Source: an uncultured Eubacterium sp. (GTDB lineage Bacteria > Bacillota > Clostridia > Lachnospirales > Lachnospiraceae). Taken from it: 51,695 bases of DNA. Position 1 is the first letter of the stretch. Each line of letters opens with the position of its first letter. Location: positions 1 to 51,695 of the forward strand of contig CANDJC010000014.1 in the NCBI GenBank assembly GCA_947384955.1, in the 5' to 3' direction. The notes under the pieces were generated by a model. The model did not search any database. It saw nothing but the letters and a program-made list of their open reading frames with translations, and was not told where the DNA came from. Shown here piece after piece: positions 16,994-24,946 of this stretch. The position numbers and the translations under genes were made by a program.

Positions 16994-17099
16994 TTTCTTT
17001 TGCCTCATTGACAAACAGGATTATTGCTGTTACAGTTGTACTGCTGATACATTTGAATCAGATTAGCACAGAACAGACATACTGTCAAGGGAGGAATGA
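16934..17099. repeat. Direct repeat copy B: TetR 5' end and control region
   Basis: Second copy of the 165-bp block at 15672-15838. It keeps the operator (TTGTACTGCTGATACA) and a minus-strand TTGACA/TAATCT promoter. The plus-strand -10 is weakened to CAGATT compared with TATATT in copy A, so rightward transcription may be lower here. Confidence 0.85.
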
Positions 17100-17101
17100 A
17101 A

Positions 17102-17236
17102 ATGACAAAAATACAAAAGCGTGTTCTGATACTAACGGCAGTCATTCTGACTGGTGCCGTTTCCGGACGTTTCACAGTGCGGATTTTCCTGAATCTGCTG
17201 CTGGGAGGCACGCTGTCTGGAGGAAATTTTTTATGA
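17102..17236 (+). CDS. Small membrane protein, 44 residues
   Basis: MTKIQKRVLILTAVILTGAV and then SGRFTVRIFLNLLLGG...GNFL: a short basic N-terminus followed by one or two hydrophobic stretches, so probably a single-pass membrane peptide. GGGAGG lies seven bases before the ATG. Its stop overlaps the start of the hydrolase gene by ATGA, the usual sign of translational coupling. It sits directly behind the TetR control region. I know no named family for it; an alternative is a leader peptide whose only job is to couple translation. Confidence 0.6.
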   Translation: MTKIQKRVLILTAVILTGAVSGRFTVRIFLNLLLGGTLSGGNFL

Positions 17237-18249
17237 GGCACGATAAAGTGAAAGATAAAAAGAAAAGGAGAGGGCGCTTGATGTGGGGATTGATTTATAC
17301 AGGAGCTTTTCTTGCGGCTTTTGCCGTTTCTGCAGTTGTAAAAATGAAGGCGGATCCGTTTGGCGGAAAATATACGCCGCACTGGGACAGCTCGGTGGGA
17401 ACCGTTTATAAGAACCTTTCTTATGCGGACGGGGAGGCGAATAAATTTGACCTTTATGTACCTGCCAGAAGCGGGAAAGAGAGCTGCGGACTGGCGGTTT
17501 ATCTCCATGCAGGAGGTTTTACCAGCGGAGATAAGAGCGGCGATGCGCAGATGCTGCAGTGGCTCTGTGCCAAAGGTTACGTAGCGGCCGGCATTAACTA
17601 TACGCTGTTTAGCGAAAAAAATCCCGATGCCAATGTGTATACACAGTCTGTGGAAATACGGGAGAGCATTCCTTTTGTGATTGAGGAAGCCGAAAAACGA
17701 GGATACCACATTGACCAGATGGCGGTGGCGGGCGGTTCGGCGGGGCATACGCTTGCTATGCTGTATGCATACCGTGACGCCGCGTGTTCGCCTGTTCCGG
17801 TGAAAATGGTTTTCGGCGCAGCCGGACCCTCCTGTTTTTATCTGGAAGACTGGATTAATATGGGGACAGACCCGGCCCGGCCGCATTCTATTGACCCGGA
17901 TGCAGATTACAGCGGTATTGCCGGACTGTTTTATGCCATGTCAGGGAATCAGATTACAGCGGATATGCTTGCAGACGGTACATATGTGAAACAGGTAAAA
18001 GATATTTCGCCGGCTCTGTGGATAGATGAAAATTCTGTTCCGTCTGTATCTGCGTACGGTGCATGGGACAAAGTGCAGCCGTTTGGCGCTTCCAGACGGT
18101 TAGACGCGGCTTTGACGCAGTATGGCATTCCGCACGAATATATAGTGTGTGAGCATTCCGGGCATGGCCTGCAAAATGACAATGCACAGTATGCAGAGTT
18201 CATGGACAAGGTTTGCGAATATCTGAATCTCTATATGCCGGCAGACTGA
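17233..18249 (+). CDS. Membrane-anchored alpha/beta hydrolase (BD-FAE/esterase-lipase type)
   Basis: A 338-residue hydrolase with a strongly basic N-terminus (RHDKVKDKKKRRGR), one membrane helix (LMWGLIYTGAFLAAFAVSAV) and an exported catalytic domain. LAVYLHAGGFTSGDKSG is the HGGG-like oxyanion region, VAGGSAGHTLAML carries nucleophile Ser169, and the catalytic His lies in CEHSGHGLQ near the end; the Asp in GAWDKVQPFG is the probable third residue. I take the ATG at 17233, which overlaps the small upstream gene; an ATG at 17281 with GGAGAGGG upstream would remove the basic tail but keep the helix. Likely substrate is an acylated sugar or lipid at the cell surface. Regulation by the TetR protein is inferred from the shared operator. 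Confidence 0.8.
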   Translation: MRHDKVKDKKKRRGRLMWGLIYTGAFLAAFAVSAVVKMKADPFGGKYTPHWDSSVGTVYKNLSYADGEANKFDLYVPARSGKESCGLAVYLHAGGFTSGDKSGDAQMLQWLCAKGYVAAGINYTLFSEKNPDANVYTQSVEIRESIPFVIEEAEKRGYHIDQMAVAGGSAGHTLAMLYAYRDAACSPVPVKMVFGAAGPSCFYLEDWINMGTDPARPHSIDPDADYSGIAGLFYAMSGNQITADMLADGTYVKQVKDISPALWIDENSVPSVSAYGAWDKVQPFGASRRLDAALTQYGIPHEYIVCEHSGHGLQNDNAQYAEFMDKVCEYLNLYMPAD

Positions 18250-18304
18250 CAGGTTTCAGATTCTGAACCAAAATCTATTTTTATGAAACATTCGATTTCT
18301 CCTT

Positions 18305-18331
18305 CGGGCGCAGACCGCGCCCGTTTTTTTT
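18305..18331 (+). terminator. Rho-independent terminator after the hydrolase gene
   Basis: CGGGCGC / GCGCCCG stem with a 5-base loop followed by eight Ts. Confidence 0.9.
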
Positions 18332-18376
18332 ATACTGTAATCATCAAAAACAAGTACAGACAAGGAGGAATCTGAC

Positions 18377-19153
18377 ATGAAATACAGCTTATGCATCGAT
18401 TTATTTTATCTTGAATTCGGCCCGTGCGGCCCGGTATTCTCGGATACGGACAAATTATTAAAAGGCATGGACCTGGCAAAGAAAACAGGGTTAAAGGCAG
18501 TCGAATTCTGGGACTGGTACGGCAGGGACTGGGAAGCGCTGTTAGCAAAGAAAGAAGAATGCGGCCTTGAGGTGACAGCTCTCTGTGCGAAAGACCGCGG
18601 AAATCTGGACAATCCGGCTGCGCGGGAAACGGCGCTGGCAGGGCTGAAAGAAACCATAGACATAGCAAAAAAATTCCGCTGTCCAAACATTATTGTAACC
18701 GCGGGAGACAGCCCGGATGTGAACCGGGCGGCAGCAAAGGCTTCGATTGTGACAGGTCTTAAGGAAATGGCGCCGTTAGCTGAAAAAGCAGGAGTAACCT
18801 TAATCCTGGAACCGATTTCCGGCGGATATTTTACCGATTCGAAGGAACCGTTTTCGATTATTGAAAAAGCCGGAAGCCCGAATGTAAAGCTTTTGTATGA
18901 TATTTTCCACTATCAGATAATGGAGGGAAATATTGTAGAAACCATCAAAGCGAATATAGACAAAATCGGCCATTTTCATGCGGCAGGAAATCCTGGCAGG
19001 AATGAGATTACATCCGGGGAACTGAATTACGCTTATATTTTCCGCGAGATTGAAAAGCTGGGATATGAAGGATATGCCGGGCTGGAATATCTGCCGCTGA
19101 TGGAAAAGGAAGCAAGCGTGCTGGCTTTGAAAGAATTTATGGAACAGCTGTAA
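18377..19153 (+). CDS. Sugar isomerase/epimerase, hydroxypyruvate isomerase-like TIM barrel
   Basis: A 258-residue xylose isomerase-like TIM barrel. The order of motifs fits the Hyi/OtnI group: FWDWYGRDWEALLAKKEECG after strand 1, VTAGDSPDVNR, the metal ligand Glu in LILEPISGG, Asp in LLYDIFHYQIMEGN, a His in IGHFHAAGNPGRNE and the last Glu in YAGLEYLP. These enzymes interconvert hydroxypyruvate/tartronate semialdehyde or keto-sugars using a divalent metal. Strong AAGGAGG RBS. It is followed after 140 bases by a Gfo/Idh/MocA dehydrogenase, so the two probably act on the same sugar acid or polyol; the exact substrate is not visible. Confidence 0.83.
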   Translation: MKYSLCIDLFYLEFGPCGPVFSDTDKLLKGMDLAKKTGLKAVEFWDWYGRDWEALLAKKEECGLEVTALCAKDRGNLDNPAARETALAGLKETIDIAKKFRCPNIIVTAGDSPDVNRAAAKASIVTGLKEMAPLAEKAGVTLILEPISGGYFTDSKEPFSIIEKAGSPNVKLLYDIFHYQIMEGNIVETIKANIDKIGHFHAAGNPGRNEITSGELNYAYIFREIEKLGYEGYAGLEYLPLMEKEASVLALKEFMEQL

Positions 19154-19294
19154 ATAAAAGAATGAAGTACAGAAGACAAAAAGGATTGATAAAAATTTAC
19201 AGAATATAAAGCTGAGACAGTTATGGCAGACACACAGGAAAATCTGTAAAACTGTAAAAACATAACAGAATAAAGAAAACAGGAGGAATTTTAA

Positions 19295-20362
19295 ATGAAA
19301 ACATTAAACATAGGTGTGATTGGAATCGGTGTCATTGCGACTACAAAACATATTCCGGCTCTTTTAAAGAGAGAGGATGTCAAAATTACGGTTATCTGCG
19401 ACATTGACGCAGCAAAGGCGCAGAAGGCAAAAGAGGACCTCGGACTCGCGGATGCGAAAGTCTGTACAGATTATAAAGAAGCATGCACAGACCCGGATAT
19501 TGATGTCATCCATGTATGCACGCCAAATACTTCGCATCATGATATTACCATGCTGGCTTTGAATCACGGCAAGCATGTGCACTGCGAAAAACCGCTGGCG
19601 CTTACCTATCAGGATGCAAAAGAAATGGCGGATACCGCAAAAGCAAAAGGCTTAAAGCTGACAAGCGGCACGCAGTGGAGATATAATCCGGCTCCGATGA
19701 GAATGAAACAGATGGTACAAAACGGCGAGTTCGGCGATATTTATTATGTAAAATCTTCCCAGCTGCGCCCGAGAAGGCTTCCGGCTTACGGCGTGTATAC
19801 AAGCAAAGAAGGAAACGGAGGCGGTGTTCTTTTAGACGGCGGCCCGCACTCCATTGACCTTCCGATGTGGCTGACAGACAATTATGACGTAGCCAGTGTT
19901 TACGGCGTCACATTTGACAAAATGAAAAATTTCCCGGAAGGCAACGACCTCGGGCCATGGGACCCGCAGAAGTTTGATGTAGAAGACACGGCGGCAGCCA
20001 TGATTACGATGAAAAACGGCATGGTCATTTACATGGAAACTGCCTGGGCGACCAATCTGCAGCAGCCGGCGCCGGGAGTTGTGGCAGAAATCGGCGGAAA
20101 TAAAGCTGGTGCGGACATGGTCGGACCTGGTTTTGAGAACCATGTGCGCACGACAAAGATGACAGACGGCAAACTTACTACGACGACAGAAAAAATTGAT
20201 GAGCCGGTGAACATGAATGAATATGATATTTTCCACTGGATTGACGCGATTCAAAACGACGGTGAACCGGCAGTCCTCCCGGAGCAGGCAGTGACCGTAG
20301 TGCGCGTGATTGAAGCGGTTTATGAGTCTGCAAGAACAGGAAAAGCGGTTATTTTTGATTAA
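19295..20362 (+). CDS. Gfo/Idh/MocA-family NAD(P)-dependent oxidoreductase
   Basis: A 355-residue dehydrogenase. The Rossmann fold starts NIGVIGIGVIATTKHIPALL, an acidic residue ends strand 2 (VICDIDAAKA, favouring NAD), and VHCEKPLALT carries the family's EKP lysine. The C-terminal domain has GGVLLDGGPHSIDLPMWLTD with the conserved catalytic-region Asp and His. Substrates are sugars, inositols or their amino/keto forms. It shares orientation and probably a transcript with the isomerase upstream, and ends at a strong terminator. Confidence 0.88.
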   Translation: MKTLNIGVIGIGVIATTKHIPALLKREDVKITVICDIDAAKAQKAKEDLGLADAKVCTDYKEACTDPDIDVIHVCTPNTSHHDITMLALNHGKHVHCEKPLALTYQDAKEMADTAKAKGLKLTSGTQWRYNPAPMRMKQMVQNGEFGDIYYVKSSQLRPRRLPAYGVYTSKEGNGGGVLLDGGPHSIDLPMWLTDNYDVASVYGVTFDKMKNFPEGNDLGPWDPQKFDVEDTAAAMITMKNGMVIYMETAWATNLQQPAPGVVAEIGGNKAGADMVGPGFENHVRTTKMTDGKLTTTTEKIDEPVNMNEYDIFHWIDAIQNDGEPAVLPEQAVTVVRVIEAVYESARTGKAVIFD

Positions 20363-20387
20363 TAAATGCTTTAATTATAGTAATTAT

Positions 20388-20421
20388 AGAAAGGACTGTT
20401 TTGTCAGTCCTTTCTGTTTTT
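20388..20421 (+). terminator. Strong Rho-independent terminator
   Basis: AGAAAGGACTG / CAGTCCTTTCT, a perfect 11-bp stem with a 6-base loop followed by GTTTTT. It ends the isomerase-dehydrogenase unit and lies against the end of the convergent MerR gene, so it may also slow transcription from that side. Confidence 0.92.
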
Positions 20422-21256
20422 ATGGTGCTGTGTCAGGCATGGTAACAGGAATCTCGATTTGTACAATGTAATTCTCAATCCGGTCAATCACATTTTCATT
20501 AATGCCCATTTCGTAAGAATATCCATGGAGCGTCAGATTCTGCTCTCTGGCATAGGCGAGGATTTCCTGATACCGTTTTGGGATTCCGTCCCAGCTGCCT
20601 TTATGAAAGGCTTTCAGGTATTTCCCGCCGGGCATGACATGCAGGCCGGCTTCATACGGCAGAAAAGGAATTTCAATAAAAAGTCTGCTGTAATCATCAA
20701 AACGGCCGTTTTGCAGGCTGTCAGCGGAAATCATGGAGCCATAGGAGGCTTTGTGGAGACGTCCGAGATGGTATTTTTCGGTTTCAGCGGTAATCAGCTC
20801 TACCTGCTGCTCAAAGGAGGTATCCGGGTTTATGTCTACGGTAACCAGACAGTGTTCCTCTTTTTCAACAATACGGATTTCAGATAAGTCCATCGTCAGA
20901 AGAGTGTCCATATTCTGGTGAAGCGAGCATAAGGTGGCCCGGACTGCCTGCAGATGGGTGAGCTGCAGGTCAAGGCTTGCGATTTTTTCTTCCAGAAGGC
21001 ATTTTAAGCTGCCGGCAGACCGGTTATTCATAAAATCCTGTATCTCACGGATAGAAACATCCAGTTCCCGCAGAAGAAGGATGGTTTCAAGAACAGGACT
21101 CTGATAGTAATTGTAGCAGCGGTATCCGTTTTCCGGATTGATGACAGCCGGTTTGAACAGGCCGATTTCATCGTACCACATCAGAGTTTTTTTGTTAATG
21201 CCGTGCATGGCTGCAAACTGGCCGATTGTAAGAAGCTTATCTTTTTTGTTAATCAT
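20420..21256 (-). CDS. MerR-family regulator with GyrI-like effector domain (BmrR-like)
   Basis: A 278-residue regulator. The MerR HTH is at residues ~8-77 (LTIGQFAAMHGINKKTLMWY, EIGLFKPAVINPENGYRCY), then a coiled coil (residues ~80-115) and a C-terminal GyrI/effector-binding domain (EIPFLPYEAGLHVMPGGKYL, AFHKGSWDGIPKRYQEILAY). BmrR-type proteins bind hydrophobic or cationic drugs and activate exporters, but no exporter is adjacent here. It is 49 bases downstream of the phosphopantetheinyl transferase gene and probably co-transcribed with it. Confidence 0.88.
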   Translation of the reverse strand: MINKKDKLLTIGQFAAMHGINKKTLMWYDEIGLFKPAVINPENGYRCYNYYQSPVLETILLLRELDVSIREIQDFMNNRSAGSLKCLLEEKIASLDLQLTHLQAVRATLCSLHQNMDTLLTMDLSEIRIVEKEEHCLVTVDINPDTSFEQQVELITAETEKYHLGRLHKASYGSMISADSLQNGRFDDYSRLFIEIPFLPYEAGLHVMPGGKYLKAFHKGSWDGIPKRYQEILAYAREQNLTLHGYSYEMGINENVIDRIENYIVQIEIPVTMPDTAP

Positions 21257-21305
21257 TTTATCATTACCTCATTCCGGTTTTCATGTAATCCAGGCTTTAT
21301 CTCAG

Positions 21306-21953
21306 TTATTCAGCGGACGTCTGCCAGAAAGAAAGTGAAGATGTGACCGGCAGCAGTGTCACTTTTTCTGGAACGCCCGGATAGCAGAGCGAGAGAATGT
21401 GTCCGCGGGAAAGCTGTTTCTGATAACAGCAGATGCCGGAATCCGAACATTGTACAACAGGGGCATTTGCGGCATCAGAAAAAGAAAAGGAAAATCCGGT
21501 TAAATCAGTGTCCACTCCGGTTCCTGACTGTTTTACATAAGCCTCCTTCAGTGTCCAGAAACGGTAAAACCATTCCTGTTCCAAAAGAGGGGTTCTGCCG
21601 GCCTTTTTCAGGAAAGCCTGTTCCTCAAAAGAGAGCGCTTTTGAAATCAGAACCGGGGCAAAATATCCGGGAAGCTCTGCATCAAGCCCGACCGGCCTGT
21701 TATAGAAAGCGCATGCCGCAAGTCCGCTGCAGTGGCTGATATTAAAATGAATTTCGGGATAGTCTGTAAGAAAGGGCTTCCCGTTTTTTTCTGTGCCGAT
21801 ACAGGAGGCGAGGGCTTCCTGGGAGAGGGATATGTGATACAGCCGGCTCAGTCCTTTCTGCAGAAGCTCTCTTGCGAGCAGATGCTCCTGTCTGCTGACA
21901 GCAGGGATGGATTCGGATGCAGGGGTATAATAAGTATAATAGATAACAGGCAT
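21306..21953 (-). CDS. 4'-phosphopantetheinyl transferase (Sfp-type)
   Basis: A 215-residue enzyme that would move phosphopantetheine from CoA onto a carrier-protein serine. The family's motifs are present: NGKPFLTDYPEIHFNISHCS, GLDAEL (the metal-binding Asp region; IGID in most members) and RFWTLKEAYVKQSG (W-x-x-KE-x-x-K). I start at MPVIYY (21953) with AAAGGAG six bases upstream rather than at 22007. Sfp-type enzymes usually serve non-ribosomal peptide or polyketide synthases, but none is in the window, so the partner carrier protein lies elsewhere or this is the housekeeping enzyme. Confidence 0.85.
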   Translation of the reverse strand: MPVIYYTYYTPASESIPAVSRQEHLLARELLQKGLSRLYHISLSQEALASCIGTEKNGKPFLTDYPEIHFNISHCSGLAACAFYNRPVGLDAELPGYFAPVLISKALSFEEQAFLKKAGRTPLLEQEWFYRFWTLKEAYVKQSGTGVDTDLTGFSFSFSDAANAPVVQCSDSGICCYQKQLSRGHILSLCYPGVPEKVTLLPVTSSLSFWQTSAE

Positions 21954-21978
21954 AGCGGCTCCTTTTGGGTTTTTTATT

Positions 21979-22007
21979 ATCATAGTATAGAATGCGCATG
22001 ATAGCAA
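21979..22007 (-). promoter_or_regulatory. Sigma-A promoter of the PPTase-MerR operon
   Basis: On the minus strand: -35 TTGCTA, 17-base spacer, -10 TATGAT, placing the start about 20 bases before the RBS. Confidence 0.65.
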
Positions 22008-22246
22008 TATCTATTTTAACCTGCGTTTTCCCATTTTCTCCAGTCTCTTGTTTACAAAGCCGCATAACCGCTAAATTTATGGATAAATATCTGCTGTGAG
22101 TGTGCTTTATAAATCCATTTAAATCGCTTCGCGATGGAATTTTTGCACTTCTGAATCATTTCCTGCGTCCCGCACAGTAAATGTGCAGGACTGTCTGAAT
22201 GGTTACGCTGCTTAATCCGTTTAAACGGAAACTGTAAAATAACCGC

Positions 22247-22275
22247 TTTACAATGTGTATGGTATATGATATTTT
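22247..22275 (+). promoter_or_regulatory. Possible promoter in the 330-bp gap before the hydrolase
   Basis: TTTACA, 17 bases, TATTTT. The gap 22008-22339 also holds two small dyads: ATCGC-TTC-GCGAT near 22125 and the perfect 12-bp palindrome CCGTTTAAACGG at 22217-22228, just upstream of this promoter, a possible operator. No gene is seen in the gap. Confidence 0.35.
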
Positions 22276-22339
22276 AAATAATAAATGGCTGTTAATGGCT
22301 GGCTGACTGCTGAAAATATAGAATTTACGGAGGAATAAG

Positions 22340-23176
22340 ATGTATCTGGAAAAAGAAAATGTATCCCTTTACTATGAAGTACATGGGGAAGGAGATACGC
22401 TCATACTGATTCATGGAGTTATCGTGGATGCGGACTTGTACCGGGAGGCGGCAAAGCTGCTCTCTAAATATTACCAGGTGATTCTATATGACCGCAGGGG
22501 GAATTCACGCAGCAGATGCAAAGGGAATCTCAGCTTTCGCATGGATGATCAGATAGAAGATATCAAAGACCTGATGGATGCCCTTGATGTGAAAACGGCG
22601 TATTTTGCAGGGGTCAGTGCGGGCGGCGTAATCGGGCAGTATTTTCTGCAGCGTTATCCAGAGCGGGTAAATCACCTGATTGCATACGAGCCCGCCATGC
22701 TGGGGGTACTGCTGGATGATGAAAATTTAAAAGCCTGGATAGAAGAAATGAAACAGACCGTTGCAAAGCGCAGATTCAATTCAGCGCTTCTTCGTTTTGC
22801 GCAGCATATCGGCCCGATGGATGAACGCGCGCCGGAAAAATCTCCTGAGGTTTCCCAGCGCGAAATGGAAAACCATGTGTATGCACTTACGCAGGAGTTC
22901 CCGGGAATGGCGGAGTATCAGCCGGATATGGAGAAAATGAAAGCATTAGCAGATAAAATTACGTTTGCGGCAGGGGAGAGAAGTACCCAGGCCGGCACGG
23001 TTTATGCCCGCGCGGCTGTACGTCTGGCGGAAGAAATCGGGAGGAAGCCGATTTATTATCCTGGAGGGCATAATCTTCCGTTTGAACTGCCGAGGGAGTT
23101 TGCGGTTTGTGTGATTGGGACGATGGCTTTTTTGGGGGGGGGTGGGACGCCGGGCGGAGCAGTTTTTTCCTTCTGA
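22340..23176 (+). CDS. Alpha/beta hydrolase with C-terminus replaced by a repeat arm
   Basis: A 278-residue hydrolase fold protein. DTLILIHGVIVDADLYREAA is the oxyanion strand, VILYDRRGNSRS the usual DxRG turn, FAGVSAGGVIGQYFLQRYPE carries the nucleophile Ser, and PIYYPGGHNLPFELPREFAV has the catalytic His, so the active site is complete. The last residues (GGGGTPGGAVFSF) are encoded by a nine-G run and the outer end of repeat arm 1, which supplies the stop codon. The original C-terminus was therefore probably altered by the element. Haloalkane dehalogenase/hydrolase-type activity on a small ester is likely; the substrate is unknown. Confidence 0.8.
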   Translation: MYLEKENVSLYYEVHGEGDTLILIHGVIVDADLYREAAKLLSKYYQVILYDRRGNSRSRCKGNLSFRMDDQIEDIKDLMDALDVKTAYFAGVSAGGVIGQYFLQRYPERVNHLIAYEPAMLGVLLDDENLKAWIEEMKQTVAKRRFNSALLRFAQHIGPMDERAPEKSPEVSQREMENHVYALTQEFPGMAEYQPDMEKMKALADKITFAAGERSTQAGTVYARAAVRLAEEIGRKPIYYPGGHNLPFELPREFAVCVIGTMAFLGGGGTPGGAVFSF

Positions 23177-23447
23177 TGTTCCGCTTCCAAAAAGTAAGAA
23201 GTTCTAAGTTTTCTGCGCAGGGCTGTGGCTGCGGACGGACCGGCGCCTGATTCCCTGGCGTTACTGGCAGCTGTAAGCAGTGGCACTGGCAGGCGCCTTT
23301 TGGGGACTTCGAAGCTTTATCAGGCTGGAAGTAATGTGTCCCCAAATCCTGGGTATTGAGCAGAAAACTAAGAACTTCTAACTTTTTTCCAGAGTCTCAT
23401 CAGAAGGAAAAAACTGCTCCGCCCGGCTGATTTTGGCTGAATTTACG
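23144..23447 (+). repeat. Composite repeat locus A, arm 1 (palindromic, ~300 bp)
   Basis: Reads from an outer end GGGACGCC to an inner end TTTGGCTGAATTTACG. The arm is itself a long inverted repeat: 23149-23178 is exactly complementary to 23398-23427 (30 bp). Inside are further dyads: AGAAGTTCTAAGTTTTCTGC with its near-complement, GGCGCCTG with CAGGCGCC, and TTGGGGAC with GTCCCCAA. Arm 2 is an inverted copy at 23800-24103. The arm overlaps the end of the alpha/beta hydrolase gene. Confidence 0.9.
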
Positions 23448-23799
23448 TATCAGAGCAAGAATGTAAGTTATCTGAGTTTCTTTAAATAAGGCGGGAAAAA
23501 CGTAGGATATGCTGTGTTGTAAATTATGATAAAATATTTATTAAACAACAGTTTACAATTTTTTATATTTTGGTATCTTTTAATAAAATCCAGGCCAGAT
23601 ATTGTACATAGTCATAATAATTGAATCTATATCTTGTACCTAATCTAAAACTTATAAACTGGTGTTATTAAAGATATGAATGCAGAAATTTTTCTCTTTA
23701 TTTATTCATTTATATAATTCCAAACCTTTTCTTGTTACCCTGATTATCCTGATAAACCTGCAAAATGTAAAATAAATACTATACAGTAAATCTTGCTAA
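23448..23799. repeat. AT-rich core of composite locus A
   Basis: 352 bp between the facing arms, with no ORF of note. It contains motifs shared with the core of locus B: TATATCTTGTAC (23628-23639), AGATATTGTACATAG, AACAGTTTACAATTTTTTAT and AAAACTTATAAACTGGTGTT. They read in both orientations. Confidence 0.7.
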
Positions 23800-24103
23800 C
23801 GTAAATTCAGCCAAAACCAGCCGGGTGGGGAAAGGGTTTCCTTCTTATGTGACTCTGGAAAAAAGTTAGAAGTTCTTAGTTTTCTGCCCAATACCCAGGA
23901 TTTGGGGACACATTACTTCCAGCCTGATAAAACTCCGAAGTCCCCAAAAGGCGCCTGCCAGTGCCACCGCTTACATCTGCCAGTAACGCCAGGGCATCAG
24001 GCGCCGGTCCGTCCGCAGCCACAGCCCTGCGCAGAAAACTTAGAACTTCTTACTTTTTGGAAGCGGAACATCAGAAGGAAACCCTTTCCCCGCCCGGCGT
24101 CCC
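23800..24103 (-). repeat. Composite repeat locus A, arm 2 (inverted copy)
   Basis: Inverted relative to arm 1, inner end CGTAAATTCAGCC, outer end GGCGTCCC. Its own outer stem (23820-23849 with 24069-24098) pairs with two mismatches, but its variable segment (GGGGAAAGGGTTTCC) differs from that of arm 1 (GGAGCAGTTTTTTCC), with matching changes on the partner strand. It lies 63 bases past the stop of the kinase gene. Confidence 0.9.
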
Positions 24104-24166
24104 GTCCCCCAAAAACCCTCCCACATACTACACATCCCATTATTTGCACAAAATAAGAAATTCATT

Positions 24167-24853
24167 TTATAAAAACAGCAGCACAGAAGCCGTAAACATA
24201 CCTCCGCTAACCTCCGTCTCCAGATTCCCTCCATACTTTTCAGCCGTTTTTTGCACATTTCCAAGCCCGATACCATGATGCTTCGGGTCCTTTTTTGTAG
24301 AAAAGAACCTCCCAAATCGTTTTTTTGGCGTTTCGCCACAGGGATTTTTTATTTTAATGATAAGAAACCGTTCAATTTTACGAATTGCCACCGAGATAAC
24401 AGGCGCAGCGCTGCAGCCGTCAGAAGTACAGTATTTTTTTGTATTTTCCAGAGCGTTATCCAGCAGATTAAATAAAATTACGCAGATATCGTCAGCCAGA
24501 ATACTGCTTTCTTTTGGAAACTCTGCATTCAAGTCCATCGCTATGCCAAGAGACTGTGCCTGGGCAAGGGTATGGTTTAAAATAGCATCTACGATATCCA
24601 CGCCGCTCCATGTAATATCCGGGAGCTCTCTGACTGGTTCGCTGACAGAAGTAACATAATCCATAATTTCCGTACACCCGCATTTTTGTGCCAGGCAGTA
24701 AATCATCTGCAGGTGATGATTCATGTCATGATACAGTCTGGCATTTTCACCGTAAACGCGGTTCAGCCGGCGGTGGTTTTCCTCGAGCAGTTCATTTTTC
24801 AGCTCTAAAAACCGTATTCTGCTAAGCATAAATCCCGTCTGTAGTTTCTTCAT
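24167..24853 (-). CDS. GHKL sensor histidine kinase, soluble (AgrC-like catalytic part)
   Basis: A 228-residue kinase. A short coiled coil leads into the H-box LYHDMNHHLQMIYCLAQKCG, followed by the N-box NLLDNALENTKKYC and the G-box GIGLGNVQKTAEKYGG of the HATPase_c_5 (AgrC/CitA-like) group. The N-terminal membrane sensor of AgrC-type proteins is absent: an in-frame stop lies just before the ATG and there is no hydrophobic segment. It follows the LytTR response-regulator gene by 93 bases on the same strand, so they form a two-component pair whose input must come from another protein or a cytoplasmic signal. Confidence 0.85.
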   Translation of the reverse strand: MKKLQTGFMLSRIRFLELKNELLEENHRRLNRVYGENARLYHDMNHHLQMIYCLAQKCGCTEIMDYVTSVSEPVRELPDITWSGVDIVDAILNHTLAQAQSLGIAMDLNAEFPKESSILADDICVILFNLLDNALENTKKYCTSDGCSAAPVISVAIRKIERFLIIKIKNPCGETPKKRFGRFFSTKKDPKHHGIGLGNVQKTAEKYGGNLETEVSGGMFTASVLLFL

Positions 24854-24946
24854 TGTTTATAACTCCATGATACACGTCTTGTTTTTGCCGTGCACTGATA
24901 AAAATTTATCCGGCAAAGGATAACCGGCTGTTTATTTTACAGCGTA

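Noticed and set aside
17005-17886. 293-codon minus-strand ORF opposite the membrane hydrolase
   Set aside because: It is a shadow of the real plus-strand gene, has no RBS and no domain, and runs through the TetR operator and the small gene.
23144-24103. Insertion sequence with long terminal inverted repeats
   Set aside because: Arms are in inverted orientation at both ends, but the interior has no transposase or other ORF and no clear target-site duplication. A non-autonomous element remains possible, so it is reported as a composite repeat.
23902-24156. Open frame in repeat arm 2 that is also found in arm 1 (start MGTHYFQPDK)
   Set aside because: Its similarity is due to the two arms being copies of each other. 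The frame is broken or absent in arms 3 and 4, lacks a good RBS and has no recognisable domain.
24104-24853. Histidine kinase truncated at its C-terminus by repeat arm 2
   Set aside because: The kinase carries its N- and G-boxes and a normal end; the arm lies 63 bases beyond the stop.
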